Positions 16,727-24,910 of a DNA stretch of 64,000 nt are shown piece by piece; positions within the stretch are counted from its first letter, which is position 1, and each line of letters starts with the position of its first letter. The notes under the pieces were generated by a model that saw only the letters and a program-made list of their open reading frames with translations, had not been told where the DNA came from and did not search any database. Source of the DNA: Acidovorax sp. A1169 (lineage in GTDB: Bacteria > Pseudomonadota > Gammaproteobacteria > Burkholderiales > Burkholderiaceae_C); assembly GCF_030704685.1 (NCBI RefSeq), contig NZ_JAUZDX010000003.1:402910-466909 (forward strand), given 5' to 3'. A program made the translations under genes and the position numbers.

Positions 16727-17749
16727 TCAGGCGGGCTGCAGCATCTGGTGCGCCAACGCGCGGCCGCTGAGCCATGCGCCTTCGACCTTGCCGCCGTGCA
16801 GCCAGTCGCCGCAAACACCCAGGCCCAGGGTGCTGCTCCACCAGCAGCCCTGGTGCAGCGCGGGCTCGGTGTCGGCATAGCGCCAGCGGTGGGCCGTGGC
16901 GGCCACGGGCGGCGGCCCGCCCAGCGCGGCAAATGCGGCCAGCAGGGCTGCGGTGACCGACTCGGCGCTGTCTTCGATGTGCGCCTCGCTCCACTCGGGG
17001 CTGGCGTGCAGCAGCCAGGTCTCCTGACCGGTGCGGCCGGGCTTGCTGCTGTCGCGGGCAACCCAGCGCAGCGGGCCGGCGTTGATGAAGGCGCCATCCC
17101 AGGGCAAGGCCACAGGTGCGGCATAGCGCAGCATCACCGCCCAGCTGCCGCGCATGCGGGCACTGGCGGCCAGGGCAGCGCCATCGGGCGCCACCGGTGC
17201 GAGCAGCGCCGCGGCCTGCGGCGCGGGCATGGCCAGCACCACGCGGTCATAGCGCACCGCATGCAGGCCCTGCTCTGCCGAGGTGATGGCCCAGCCATCG
17301 CCAGTGTGCTGCAGCCGCTGCACGGTGGTCTGCCACTGCGTGGCCGCGTTGTCGCCAAGGCCCTGTACCAGCCAGGCGGCCGGCGCGGTCATGCGCGGCG
17401 TGCCCACAAAGCGTTCCAGCGGGGTATGCGGCGTGGTCCAGGCCGTGCCGTCAAAGCTGGCCAGGCGTGCAGGCCATGGTGCGGCCACGCCGGCTGCCTG
17501 CCAGCGCGCCACTTCGGCGCGAAAGGCCGGGTCGCGTGCGGTGAAATACTGGGCGCCATGGTCGCACTGCCAGGCACCGGTGGCCTCGTCTTGGGCCCGC
17601 CGCGTGGCCATGCGGCCCGAGGGGCCCCGGCTCTTGTCCAGCACCTGCACGGCGTGGCCTGCCTGCAGCAGTGCCTGCGCGCATGACAGGCCGGCCAGGC
17701 CGGCCCCGACCACGGCGATCTGCAGGCGGGTGTGGGGTGCTGCGCTCAT
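16727..17749 (-). CDS. FAD-dependent amine-oxidase-like oxidoreductase
   Basis: A 340-residue flavoprotein. The dinucleotide-binding motif is at the N-terminus ('IAVVGAGLAGLSCAQALLQA', then 'VLDKSRGPSGRMATRR'), and the C-terminal FAD segment reads 'LGLGVCGDWLHGGKVEGAWL'. It belongs to the small renalase-like/amine-oxidase group often found beside photolyases. The ATG at 17747-17749 overlaps the stop of the lipocalin gene as ATGA, which fixes the start. It probably handles a reduced or lipid-derived substrate during photo-oxidative stress; the substrate is unknown. Confidence 0.9.
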   Translation of the reverse strand: MSAAPHTRLQIAVVGAGLAGLSCAQALLQAGHAVQVLDKSRGPSGRMATRRAQDEATGAWQCDHGAQYFTARDPAFRAEVARWQAAGVAAPWPARLASFDGTAWTTPHTPLERFVGTPRMTAPAAWLVQGLGDNAATQWQTTVQRLQHTGDGWAITSAEQGLHAVRYDRVVLAMPAPQAAALLAPVAPDGAALAASARMRGSWAVMLRYAAPVALPWDGAFINAGPLRWVARDSSKPGRTGQETWLLHASPEWSEAHIEDSAESVTAALLAAFAALGGPPPVAATAHRWRYADTEPALHQGCWWSSTLGLGVCGDWLHGGKVEGAWLSGRALAHQMLQPA

Positions 17750-18327
17750 GGCTGCGGGTCGGTGCGTTGCTGGGTCACCCAGATCAGCGCCTGGGTGTCG
17801 ATGCCCAGCGCGCTGGCGCGGGCGATGAGCTGCTCGCGCACACCCGGGGCCAGTTGCTTGCTGCGCGACAGGATCCAGCAGTAGCTGCGGTCGGGCCCCA
17901 CCACCAGGGCCCAGCCGTAGTCGGCGTCGAGCGCGGCGACGTGGTAGCCGCCGTAGAACGGCCCGAAGAACGACACCTTGAGCGAGGCGGTCTGCGCATC
18001 GCCCGTGAACAGCGCCTTGCCAACGGCCTGGCGCCATTCGCCGCCCTGGCTGCCCTTGGTGGTATCAAAGCCCCGGTTGAGCACGCGCACGCTGCCGTCC
18101 GCCTGGCGCTGGTACGTGGCGCTCACGTCCGTCATGCCGCGCTCGAAGGAATGGTCGAGCCGCGCCACCTCGTACCAGCGGCCCTCGTAGCGCGCCAGGT
18201 CAAACGGCGTGACGGGGGTGATGCCGGGCGGCGGTGCCGTGGAAGAACAGGCGGCCAAGGCCAGTGCCGTGGAGGCCAGCAAGGCCAGTGCGGCGCGGCG
18301 AAGCCAGGGGGATGCGGTGGTGGGCAT
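17746..18327 (-). CDS. blc: Bacterial lipocalin (Blc-like lipoprotein)
   Basis: A 193-residue outer-membrane lipoprotein. The signal peptide ends in the lipobox 'LAAC' (cysteine about residue 26). The lipocalin signature 'FDLARYEGRWYEVARLDHSF' follows, then 'GWALVVGPDRSYCWILSRS', typical of Blc. Blc proteins bind lysophospholipids and fatty acids and are induced under envelope stress. I chose the ATG at 18325-18327 because it gives the correct signal peptide. It is the first gene of the five-gene photolyase operon. Confidence 0.93.
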   Translation of the reverse strand: MPTTASPWLRRAALALLASTALALAACSSTAPPPGITPVTPFDLARYEGRWYEVARLDHSFERGMTDVSATYQRQADGSVRVLNRGFDTTKGSQGGEWRQAVGKALFTGDAQTASLKVSFFGPFYGGYHVAALDADYGWALVVGPDRSYCWILSRSKQLAPGVREQLIARASALGIDTQALIWVTQQRTDPQP

Positions 18328-18356
18328 GGGCGATGAACTCAAAAAATCCGTTGCAG

Positions 18357-18388
18357 CCCCCAGAAGCCCGGCGGCGTGGTTTCTGGGG
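18357..18388. terminator. Possible hairpin terminator after the fasciclin gene
   Basis: An 8-bp stem CCCCAGAA / TTCTGGGG encloses a 15-base GC-rich loop between the two-domain fasciclin gene and the lipocalin gene. On the minus strand a run of six T lies about 12 bases past the stem, so it is an imperfect intrinsic terminator. It may separate the two transcription units or only attenuate read-through. Confidence 0.4.
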
Positions 18389-18412
18389 TACTGCGCAGAG
18401 GGTGCGGCCAGC

Positions 18413-19351
18413 CTACTTGGGCAAAAGCACCCGGTCCACCGTATGCACCACGCCATTGCTGGCAAACACATCGGTGCCGATGATGCGGCTGGTGCGCAGG
18501 CTCTGGTCGGTGATCACGAGGCTGGGGTTGACGGTGAAGCTCTGGCCCTGCACGGTGGCGATGGCGGTGTTGACGGGCACCTCGGCCTTCAGCACCCGTG
18601 CCGGCACCACATGGTAGGTGAGCACGCGGGTCAGCAAGGCGGTGTTGGCCAGCAGCGCCTCCTTGGTCAGGCCCAGCTCGGCCAGCAGCGCCGCAAAGGC
18701 GGCATTGGTGGGCGCGAACACGGTGAACGGGCCGGGGCCTTTCAGCGTGGCCACCAGGCCGGCGGCAGCGACCGCCTCGACGAGGATGCTGAAGTCGGGC
18801 ACCGCCATGGCGGTGGCCACGATGTCCTTGTCTGCAGGCAGCAGCACGCGGTCCACCAGGTGCACTACGCCGTTGCTGGCCTGGATGTCGGTGCTGGTGA
18901 TGGTGGTGACGCGGTTGCGGCCATCGGTGATCTTGAGGCCGTTGGCGGACTCGATCTTGAAGAAGCCGCCCGACACCGGGGTGATGGCCTTGCCCAGGGG
19001 TACGTCTGCGCGCACCACCCGGCTGCCGAGCACGTGGTAGGTAAGCACGGCGGTGAGCAGGGGCTTGTTGGCCAGCAGCGCCTCCTTGCTCAGGCCCAGT
19101 TCGGCAAGCAGTGCGGCAAAGGCGGCGTTGGTGGGTGCAAAGACGGTGAGGCTGCCAGTGCTCAACGTGGGCGCCAGCCCCGCTGCCACCACGGCCTCGA
19201 CCAGGATGCTCAGCTCCGGGGTGTTCTGCGCCAGCTCGACGATGTTGCGCTGTGGTTCGTCGTCGCTGCCCCCGCAGGCCTGCAGCATGGTGGTGCTGCC
19301 CCCCAGGGCGGCGACCATAAGGACGGTACGGCGGTTGAATGCAGTGTTCAT
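18413..19351 (-). CDS. Two-domain fasciclin (FAS1) lipoprotein
   Basis: A 312-residue exported protein. The signal peptide ends with 'MLQACGG', a lipobox, so it is probably an outer-membrane lipoprotein. Two FAS1 domains follow (about 40-172 and 180-312). Each shows the H1 block ('LTVFAPTNAAFAALLAELGL', 'FTVFAPTNAAFAALLAELGL') and the H2 block ending 'ASNGVVHLVDRVLLP' or 'ASNGVVHTVDRVLLP'. The two copies are very similar, which points to recent internal duplication. FAS1 domains mediate adhesion in many organisms; the partner here is unknown. Confidence 0.93.
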   Translation of the reverse strand: MNTAFNRRTVLMVAALGGSTTMLQACGGSDDEPQRNIVELAQNTPELSILVEAVVAAGLAPTLSTGSLTVFAPTNAAFAALLAELGLSKEALLANKPLLTAVLTYHVLGSRVVRADVPLGKAITPVSGGFFKIESANGLKITDGRNRVTTITSTDIQASNGVVHLVDRVLLPADKDIVATAMAVPDFSILVEAVAAAGLVATLKGPGPFTVFAPTNAAFAALLAELGLTKEALLANTALLTRVLTYHVVPARVLKAEVPVNTAIATVQGQSFTVNPSLVITDQSLRTSRIIGTDVFASNGVVHTVDRVLLPK

Positions 19352-19469
19352 GGGAATCTCTCCTCGCTGTCAGACAGTGGATGAAAAGAGAGGGGCCTGC
19401 CGGACAGGACCCCTTGAATCTGCGCCGCCCGGTGGCTGTGCACGGGCAGGCGCGCACGCGACTGGATGC

Positions 19470-19925
19470 TTACTTGGGCATCATCACCGTGTCGATGGCA
19501 TGGATCACGCCGTTGCTGGCGGCGACGTCGGTGGCGACGACCTTGGACTGGTCGACCATCACGCCCATGTTGGTGGACACGGTGATCTCCTGGCCCTGCA
19601 CGGTCTTGACCTTGCCGGCCTTGACGTCCTTGGCCATGACCTTGCCCGGCACCACGTGGTAGGTGAGCACCTTGGTGAGCGCCGCCTTGTCCTTGAGCAG
19701 GCCGTCGAGCGTGGCTTTGGGGATCTTGGCAAAGGCTTCATCGGTGGGCGCGAACACGGTGAACGGGCCGGGGCCCTTGAGCGTGTCCACCAGGCCGGCG
19801 GCCTGCACTGCAGCCACCAGGGTCTTGAAGTTACCGGCCTTCACGGCGGTGTCGACGATGTCTTGCGCCATTGCGCTGAAGGTGGCGCCTGCGGTAAGGG
19901 CCAGAGCAACCAGGGTCTTCTTCAT
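19470..19925 (-). CDS. Single-domain exported fasciclin (FAS1) protein
   Basis: A 151-residue protein with a cleavable signal peptide ([20 protein letters not shown]) and one FAS1 domain ('[20 protein letters not shown]', '[20 protein letters not shown]', '[16 protein letters not shown]'). There is no lipobox, so it is probably periplasmic or secreted. I chose the start at 19923-19925 for the signal peptide. It lies 118 bases upstream of the two-domain FAS1 gene and could be co-transcribed with it. An AT-rich region with repeated ACCAAT motifs precedes it. Confidence 0.92.
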   Translation of the reverse strand: MKKTLVALALTAGATFSAMAQDIVDTAVKAGNFKTLVAAVQAAGLVDTLKGPGPFTVFAPTDEAFAKIPKATLDGLLKDKAALTKVLTYHVVPGKVMAKDVKAGKVKTVQGQEITVSTNMGVMVDQSKVVATDVAASNGVIHAIDTVMMPK

Positions 19926-19993
19926 GATTTCATTCCTCAATGTGGGGATGGAACTCACACGCCAAGATGGGCGCGACCGGATTGTATGACCGT

Positions 19994-20037
19994 TTGGTAA
20001 TTATTTCTACCAATTAGTTTTATTAAGACCAATTGGT
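19994..20037. promoter_or_regulatory. AT-rich ACCAAT repeat region upstream of FAS1 gene
   Basis: The stretch holds an inverted repeat TTGGTA-N8-TACCAA (19994-20013) and a perfect 10-bp palindrome ACCAATTGGT (20028-20037). The two rightward-reading ACCAATT units are 19 bp apart (20009 and 20028), about two helical turns. It is far more AT-rich than its surroundings and lies 69-112 bases upstream of the single-domain fasciclin gene. Likely promoter and regulator-binding region; the regulator is not identified. Confidence 0.5.
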
Positions 20038-20063
20038 TTCTTTCAGATACATGAGCGCGTTTT

Positions 20064-20966
20064 TCAGTGCCCGCCAAAGATCAGCGATTGGTGCGTGGCC
20101 GCGCCCGCCATCGTGCCGTCGCCCACCACCAGCGGCAGCGAGCCGCCCTGGCGCGCCGCGTCGCCGCAGGCGTACACGCCGGGCACGGTGGTGGCCTTCA
20201 TGGCGTCGGTCTTGATGGTGCGGCCCAGGGGCCCGTCTTCGAACTCGCAACCCAGCGCCTGGGCAATGGGGCTGGCCACCTCCACGCGGGTCAGGGTGAA
20301 CAGGCCGTCTTGCGGGATCACGCGGCCGTCACGCATCACGATGTCCATGGCGCCCTCGATGCGGTCGATGAGCCCCCGCTCCAGCACCACGCCGCGTGCC
20401 TGCAGCTGCGCCAGCTGGTCCGCATCGGGCTCGAAGGCCCCGTTCAGGAAGAAGGTGGCCAGGCCCCAGTCGGGCAGCATCAGCGCGACGTGCATGGAGA
20501 AGGGCGACACGCCCAAGGCGCCGATGCGGCCCTGGTTCAGCTCGTAGCCATGGCAGTATGGGCAGTGGAACACATGGCGGCCCCAGCGCTCGGCCAGGCC
20601 GGGCACCTCGGGCAGGTGGTCGATGACACCGGTGGCCAGCACCAGGCGGCGGGCTTCGATGGGCTCGGGCGCTGATGCTGCCCCATCCACCTCGATGCGA
20701 AAGCCCTGCCCTGCCCGCTCGGCAGCCGTGACCTTGCCCTCGCGCCACTCGACCGTCGGGTAGGCCATGAGCTGCGCGCGCCCTTGGGCCGCGATGTCGG
20801 CCGCAGGCGTGCCATCTTGCGTGAGAAAGCCGTGCGAATGCTCGGCAAAGCGGTTGCGGCGCTGGCCACCGTCCACCACCAGCACGCGGCGGCGCGCCCG
20901 CGCCAGTTGGGTTGCGGCAGCCAGGCCGGCATAGCTGCCGCCGATCACGATGGCGTCGTAGTGCAT
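20064..20966 (-). CDS. Thioredoxin-reductase-like FAD/NAD(P) oxidoreductase
   Basis: A 300-residue flavoprotein. FAD motif 'YDAIVIGGSYAGLAAATQLA', a redox pair in 'FHCPYCHGYE' (CxxC), and the C-terminal 'PGVYACGDAARQGGSLPLVV'. The size and layout match the low-molecular-weight thioredoxin reductase family, including the group that oxidises small dithiols. The ATG at 20964-20966 has AGGAA close upstream. It is divergent from an Rrf2-family regulator, which probably controls it. The partner dithiol is unknown; no thioredoxin gene is nearby. Confidence 0.92.
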   Translation of the reverse strand: MHYDAIVIGGSYAGLAAATQLARARRRVLVVDGGQRRNRFAEHSHGFLTQDGTPAADIAAQGRAQLMAYPTVEWREGKVTAAERAGQGFRIEVDGAASAPEPIEARRLVLATGVIDHLPEVPGLAERWGRHVFHCPYCHGYELNQGRIGALGVSPFSMHVALMLPDWGLATFFLNGAFEPDADQLAQLQARGVVLERGLIDRIEGAMDIVMRDGRVIPQDGLFTLTRVEVASPIAQALGCEFEDGPLGRTIKTDAMKATTVPGVYACGDAARQGGSLPLVVGDGTMAGAATHQSLIFGGH

Positions 20967-20985
20967 GTTGGGTTCCTTTTTCGAG

Positions 20986-21012
20986 TCATGATACTTTTGA
21001 AGGTTCATGATA
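20986..21012. promoter_or_regulatory. Direct repeats in the oxidoreductase-rrf2 intergenic region
   Basis: Two copies of TCATGATA (20986-20993 and 21005-21012) lie 19 bp apart in the 111-bp divergent region. The spacing puts them on the same face of the helix. They are plausible sites for the divergently encoded Rrf2 regulator. Confidence 0.4.
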
Positions 21013-21077
21013 GCCATGCGCGCCAATTCATGCAACTTACAATGATTCAAGACCACACCAGGACTGGACCCACCCTT

Positions 21078-21536
21078 ATGCGCAGTGATAGCCGCTTGTC
21101 CCGAATGCTCCACGTGCTGCTGCACATGGCGCGGCACGATGCGCCCTTCACCTCCGAGCAGATCGCCGCCATGCTGCAGACCAACCCCGTGGTGGTGCGC
21201 CGCACGATGGCGGGCCTGCGCGATGCGGGCTATGTGCGCTCAGAAAAGGGCCATGGCGGTGGCTGGACCATTGCCTGCGACCTGGCCCAGGTGACGCTGC
21301 TCGACATCCACAACGCCGTGGGCGGGCCGCACCTGTTTGCCATCGGCAATGGCAGCGACAACCCCAAATGCGCGGTGGAGCGCGTGGTCAATGCCGCCCT
21401 GGACGACGCCCTGCGCCAGGCCGAGGCCCTGCTGATCGCGCGGCTGGGGTCGATTGCGCTGGCCGACCTGGCAAAGCAGTTCGATGCGGAGTGCGTGGCC
21501 AAGGGGTGGGCGGAGCACGGAGCTGCGGAACACTGA
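21078..21536 (+). CDS. Rrf2-family transcriptional regulator
   Basis: A 152-residue winged-helix regulator ('LSRMLHVLLHMARHDAPFTS', 'MLQTNPVVVRRTMAGLRDAG', then the wing 'SEKGHGGGWTIA'). Only one cysteine is seen in the loop that carries three in Fe-S members such as IscR ('DNPKCAVERVV'), so it is probably not an Fe-S sensor of the IscR type. The ATG at 21078-21080 gives the standard N-terminus. It is divergent from a thioredoxin-reductase-like gene and likely represses it until a redox or electrophile signal arrives. Confidence 0.88.
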   Translation: MRSDSRLSRMLHVLLHMARHDAPFTSEQIAAMLQTNPVVVRRTMAGLRDAGYVRSEKGHGGGWTIACDLAQVTLLDIHNAVGGPHLFAIGNGSDNPKCAVERVVNAALDDALRQAEALLIARLGSIALADLAKQFDAECVAKGWAEHGAAEH

Positions 21537-21766
21537 AGCGTGAACTCTCGGCATCGATAGGGTTGTTCGCGGGGGTAATGGGCACCTTGCCGACAGCGCA
21601 GCGGCAGCCGACGCAACAGGCGTCCTGCAGTGGCATCGCACCAGCACTGGTAAAAAACCGTGTCTTTCCAAGCGCCTCGTGTCGATTGGGCGTACGGTCG
21701 TTCGTCGTGTGATTACGCCCAGAGGCGGGCGCGTCGGATGGTCGTCAACCCAACAGGAGTCAAGAC

Positions 21767-22135
21767 ATGTCTTACATCGACGGTTTCGTGATTGCAGTCC
21801 CCACCGCCAACAAGCAGAAGTTCATCGAGCACGCGCGCAAGCTCGACCCGATCTTCCTTGAGCTGGGCGCCATCCGGGTGATCGAGGGATGGGGCGATGA
21901 CGTCCCAGACGGCAAAGTCACCGATTTCCGCCGCGCGGTCCAGGCCACGGCCGAGGAAACGGTGGCCTTTTCGTGGGTCGAATGGCCGGACAAGGCCACA
22001 CGCGACGCGGGCATGAAGAAGATGATGGAAGACCCGCGCATGGACCCGTCCGCACCCGGCAACCCGCCCATGCCCTTCGACGGCAAACGCATGATCTTCG
22101 GCGGCTTTGAACAGGTGGTTGAAGTGAAGGCTTGA
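21767..22135 (+). CDS. DUF1428 family protein
   Basis: A 122-residue dimeric alpha/beta-barrel-type protein of the DUF1428 (YbaA-like) family. Diagnostic parts are the start 'MSYIDGFVIAVPTANKQKFI', the central 'FSWVEWPDKATRDAGMKKMM' and the end 'PFDGKRMIFGGFEQVVE'. A good AGGAG ribosome-binding sequence precedes the ATG. The family is cytosolic and its biochemical role is not established. It appears to be a single-gene unit. Confidence 0.92.
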   Translation: MSYIDGFVIAVPTANKQKFIEHARKLDPIFLELGAIRVIEGWGDDVPDGKVTDFRRAVQATAEETVAFSWVEWPDKATRDAGMKKMMEDPRMDPSAPGNPPMPFDGKRMIFGGFEQVVEVKA

Positions 22136-22489
22136 GTCGCTGTCAGCGTCGAGCAACCCGCGCCCGCTCCCCTGTGCAATTGGCGGGCTGGCAGTGGCAA
22201 GGTCCGGAAGCCACTTGGACACCGCCAGCGTGCTGCGCTGCGCATGCCGTCGAGGACTCCTGGTGTGCTGATGAAGGCGCGAGGGACTCGTTTGCGCATT
22301 CTGCAACTGCTTTTGGGACTGCCAAGGGCGCCATTCAGCCGCCGCTACCATGACGAAAACCAGCCAGGATCGACCGGTGGCATCAGGTGAAAGCGGACGC
22401 CCAATGTCGCAGGTCATCAGCACTCAGCAAAGGCCGCGCAGCGGTAATTGAATACTGTGCGTTGTCTGTGTGGAATCACTTGATAGGTT
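22136..22489. other. 354-bp intergenic region with no gene seen
   Basis: Both strands were read and no frame looks like a real gene. No strong hairpin or repeat was noticed. The region separates a high-GC gene from an unusually AT-rich gene and may mark a boundary of acquired DNA. Confidence 0.4.
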
Positions 22490-23251
22490 TCACGGCGCCA
22501 ACGTCCGGGTGTGTACTTTGAAATTTTCGTCGATATAAACACCGGTGTCTGGCGCGCTGTTGCCTCCGCAATCAAAACCTTGCAACCTGAATATTGTCGA
22601 ATTCTCGAACTGCGCCTTGATCTCCTTGTGCTTGCCGGAGCGGCGCGAGTACTCCACAATTTTTTCACCCCCGTCAGCTGTAGTGCTCCGCTTGATGTAG
22701 CTCTTACCTAAGTGACGAGAGTATCGGACTACTTTCGTCAAGTAGTTGACGCTGACACTGTAGCTGGAATTTTTATCGTATCCAACGGAAAGCTCTTCCA
22801 TACCGATAAGCTCAAAGTCACTGATTTTTGCGTTATATCGAAATTTTCGGGTAACGCTTTCCGCTCGAGAAGCATCGGCATAGCTGACTGCTTGGACAAT
22901 CAGCGCATTTTTTTCCATGCTTATGTTGTAAAACTTGTCAGGTTCGCAGAATTGGCCAGATACGGAAATTGGTTTGTAACCACCATCCAGTGCGCCCGAA
23001 AAAACCACCAGCCTTTCCTCCTGTCGCCCGTCTTTAGCCCCAGAAAGAACAACGATGGCCGCATAGTCGTTAACGCCATCCCCATCCATATCACCCTCAT
23101 TACCCCCTCGGATGCTGAACTGATTACCAGGGAACACCGCACCTATGGCCGCATGAATTCGGCCGGATTTTTCGACCGCATCATGGGCGGTAGCAGTGCT
23201 TGAAGCAAAAACAGACAGTACGAGTGCAGCGCACCAAGGAAAATTTCTCAT
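22490..23251 (-). CDS. Exported hypothetical protein, atypical base composition
   Basis: A 253-residue protein with a signal peptide (MRNFPWCAALVLSVFASSTA, cleaved near TAHA). The mature part has an acidic loop 'GDMDGDGVNDYAAIVVLSG', which looks like a calcium-binding FG-GAP/EF-hand-like loop. Many strand-forming segments follow. The gene is clearly more AT-rich, with more A/T-ending codons, than its neighbours, suggesting horizontal acquisition. No family recognised. Confidence 0.75.
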   Translation of the reverse strand: MRNFPWCAALVLSVFASSTATAHDAVEKSGRIHAAIGAVFPGNQFSIRGGNEGDMDGDGVNDYAAIVVLSGAKDGRQEERLVVFSGALDGGYKPISVSGQFCEPDKFYNISMEKNALIVQAVSYADASRAESVTRKFRYNAKISDFELIGMEELSVGYDKNSSYSVSVNYLTKVVRYSRHLGKSYIKRSTTADGGEKIVEYSRRSGKHKEIKAQFENSTIFRLQGFDCGGNSAPDTGVYIDENFKVHTRTLAP

Positions 23252-23430
23252 ACAAAACCCAATGTAATTCCTCTTGCAAACTTCCGCACAGGCTGGATCG
23301 GGTTTTTACGGGCACTGGCTTCGCCTCGACCGATCGACGCCATCGTAGCAGCGGCTGTAGTGGGCACAAAGCAGCCCACTGAACCTCATCGATTGCAAAG
23401 GTAGCTGACTCGCCACTCGCACCAAGCCCC

Positions 23431-24336
23431 CTACCCGCCCCGTGGCGCATGCACCGCCATCAGCTCCACCACCCAGTCGATGAACACCCGCAGCTGCTTG
23501 CTCACATAGCGATTGGGCGGGTAGGCCACATACAGGGGCATGGCATCGATGCGCCAGTCCGTGAACAGCGGCACCAGCGCACCGCTGGCGACATGCTGCC
23601 GGGCCATGTAATGGGGCAGCCACAGCGCGCCCAGGCCGGACAAGCCGGCGGTGAGGTAGGTGTTGCCGTCGTCGATGGCCAGCACGTAGCGCCCGCCGAC
23701 CTTGGCCGTCTCGCGGCCCTTGCGCATGGCGCAAGGCAGGTCTCCGTCCCACCGGTAGCGCACGATGCGGTGGCGCGGGTCGCGCAGTTCATCGGGGTGC
23801 GAGGGCGTGCCCGCCTGCGACAGGTAGGACGGTGCGGCATACACGCCCAGCTGCAGGTCGCCCACGTGGCGTGCGACCAGCCCTTGGTCCTTGATTTCGC
23901 CGCCGCGCACCACGCAATCGACGTTATCGCCGATCAGGTCGACCTTGCGGTCGCTGGCGCCCATGTCGAGCTGGATGTCGGGGAAGCGGGCATGGAAAGC
24001 GGGCAGCGCCGGCACCAGGAGGATGTTGGCCAGGGGGCTGGGCACGTCCACGCGCAGCAGGCCGCGCGGGGCCGTGGGGGCGCCGGGGAGGTTGCCTTCG
24101 ATGTCTTCGAGCTCCGCCAGCAGGCGCACCACCCGCTCGTAGTAGACGGCGCCATCGGTGGTGACGTTGACCCGGCGGGTCGTGCGGTGCAGCAGCTTGA
24201 GCTGCAGGCGCGCCTCCAGCTGCTGCACCAGCTGGGTCACCGTGGTGCGGCTCAAGCCGAGGTTGTCGGCTGCCTTGGTGAAGCTGCCCGACTCGACCAC
24301 CCGCACAAAGGCCCGCATGCCGTCAAACCTGTCCAC
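23431..24336 (-). CDS. LysR-family transcriptional regulator
   Basis: A 301-residue LysR regulator of the common proteobacterial type ('MDRFDGMRAFVRVVESGSFT', 'LGLSRTTVTQLVQQLEARLQ', 'LLHRTTRRVNVTTDGAVYYE'). The effector domain is complete through 'LRVFIDWVVELMAVHAP'. It is divergent from a Rid-family gene with a 115-bp gap and probably controls it. Ligand unknown. Confidence 0.93.
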   Translation of the reverse strand: MDRFDGMRAFVRVVESGSFTKAADNLGLSRTTVTQLVQQLEARLQLKLLHRTTRRVNVTTDGAVYYERVVRLLAELEDIEGNLPGAPTAPRGLLRVDVPSPLANILLVPALPAFHARFPDIQLDMGASDRKVDLIGDNVDCVVRGGEIKDQGLVARHVGDLQLGVYAAPSYLSQAGTPSHPDELRDPRHRIVRYRWDGDLPCAMRKGRETAKVGGRYVLAIDDGNTYLTAGLSGLGALWLPHYMARQHVASGALVPLFTDWRIDAMPLYVAYPPNRYVSKQLRVFIDWVVELMAVHAPRGG

Positions 24337-24451
24337 AGGGCTCTCCCAAAGATTGTCCTTATTTTACAAACAGTGATGCAGGAGATGGTGGCTTTATCCA
24401 AACAATCGCCAGGGCTACAGTGACTGCACCAACCCACCCATGGAGCCCCCA

Positions 24452-24844
24452 ATGAGCCAAAGCAAAGCCATTTTCCCCGCCGGTCGCCAGGATCTGTATG
24501 CCAACCACCGGTACTCGGCAGCCATCCAGTCCGGCGATCTGCTGTTCGTCTCTGGCCAGGTCGGCAGCCGCAGCGACGGCTCGCCCGAGCCCGACTTCGA
24601 AGCCCAGGTGCGCCTGGCCTTCACCAACCTGCAAGCGACGCTGAAGGCAGGCGGCTGCAGCCTCGGCGACATCGTGGATGTGACCACCTTCCACACCGAT
24701 CCGCAGAAGCAGTTCGAGACGGTTCTGGCCGTGAAGAACGATGTCTTCCCCAGCGCCCCCTACCCCAACTGGACGGCGCTCGGGGTCACCTGGCTGGCAG
24801 GGTTCGACTTTGAGATCAAGGTGATCGCGCGGATTCCGGGTTGA
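24452..24844 (+). CDS. RidA-family protein (YjgH/Rid-like)
   Basis: A 130-residue Rid-superfamily protein ('YSAAIQSGDLLFVSGQVGSR', 'FTNLQATLKAGGCSLGDIVD', 'PYPNWTALGVTWLAGFDFEI'). The last part lacks the RidA catalytic arginine, so it likely belongs to a Rid subgroup without enamine deaminase activity. I chose the ATG at 24452 because GGAG lies about eight bases upstream; the ATG 12 bases earlier overlaps that ribosome-binding site. It is divergent from a LysR regulator. Confidence 0.88.
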   Translation: MSQSKAIFPAGRQDLYANHRYSAAIQSGDLLFVSGQVGSRSDGSPEPDFEAQVRLAFTNLQATLKAGGCSLGDIVDVTTFHTDPQKQFETVLAVKNDVFPSAPYPNWTALGVTWLAGFDFEIKVIARIPG

Positions 24845-24910
24845 CGGGGCTGTGCGGGCTGCGGCTGGCAGAAATCGCCATGCCGAATCCGCACAGGGCC
24901 TCGACCGCGC

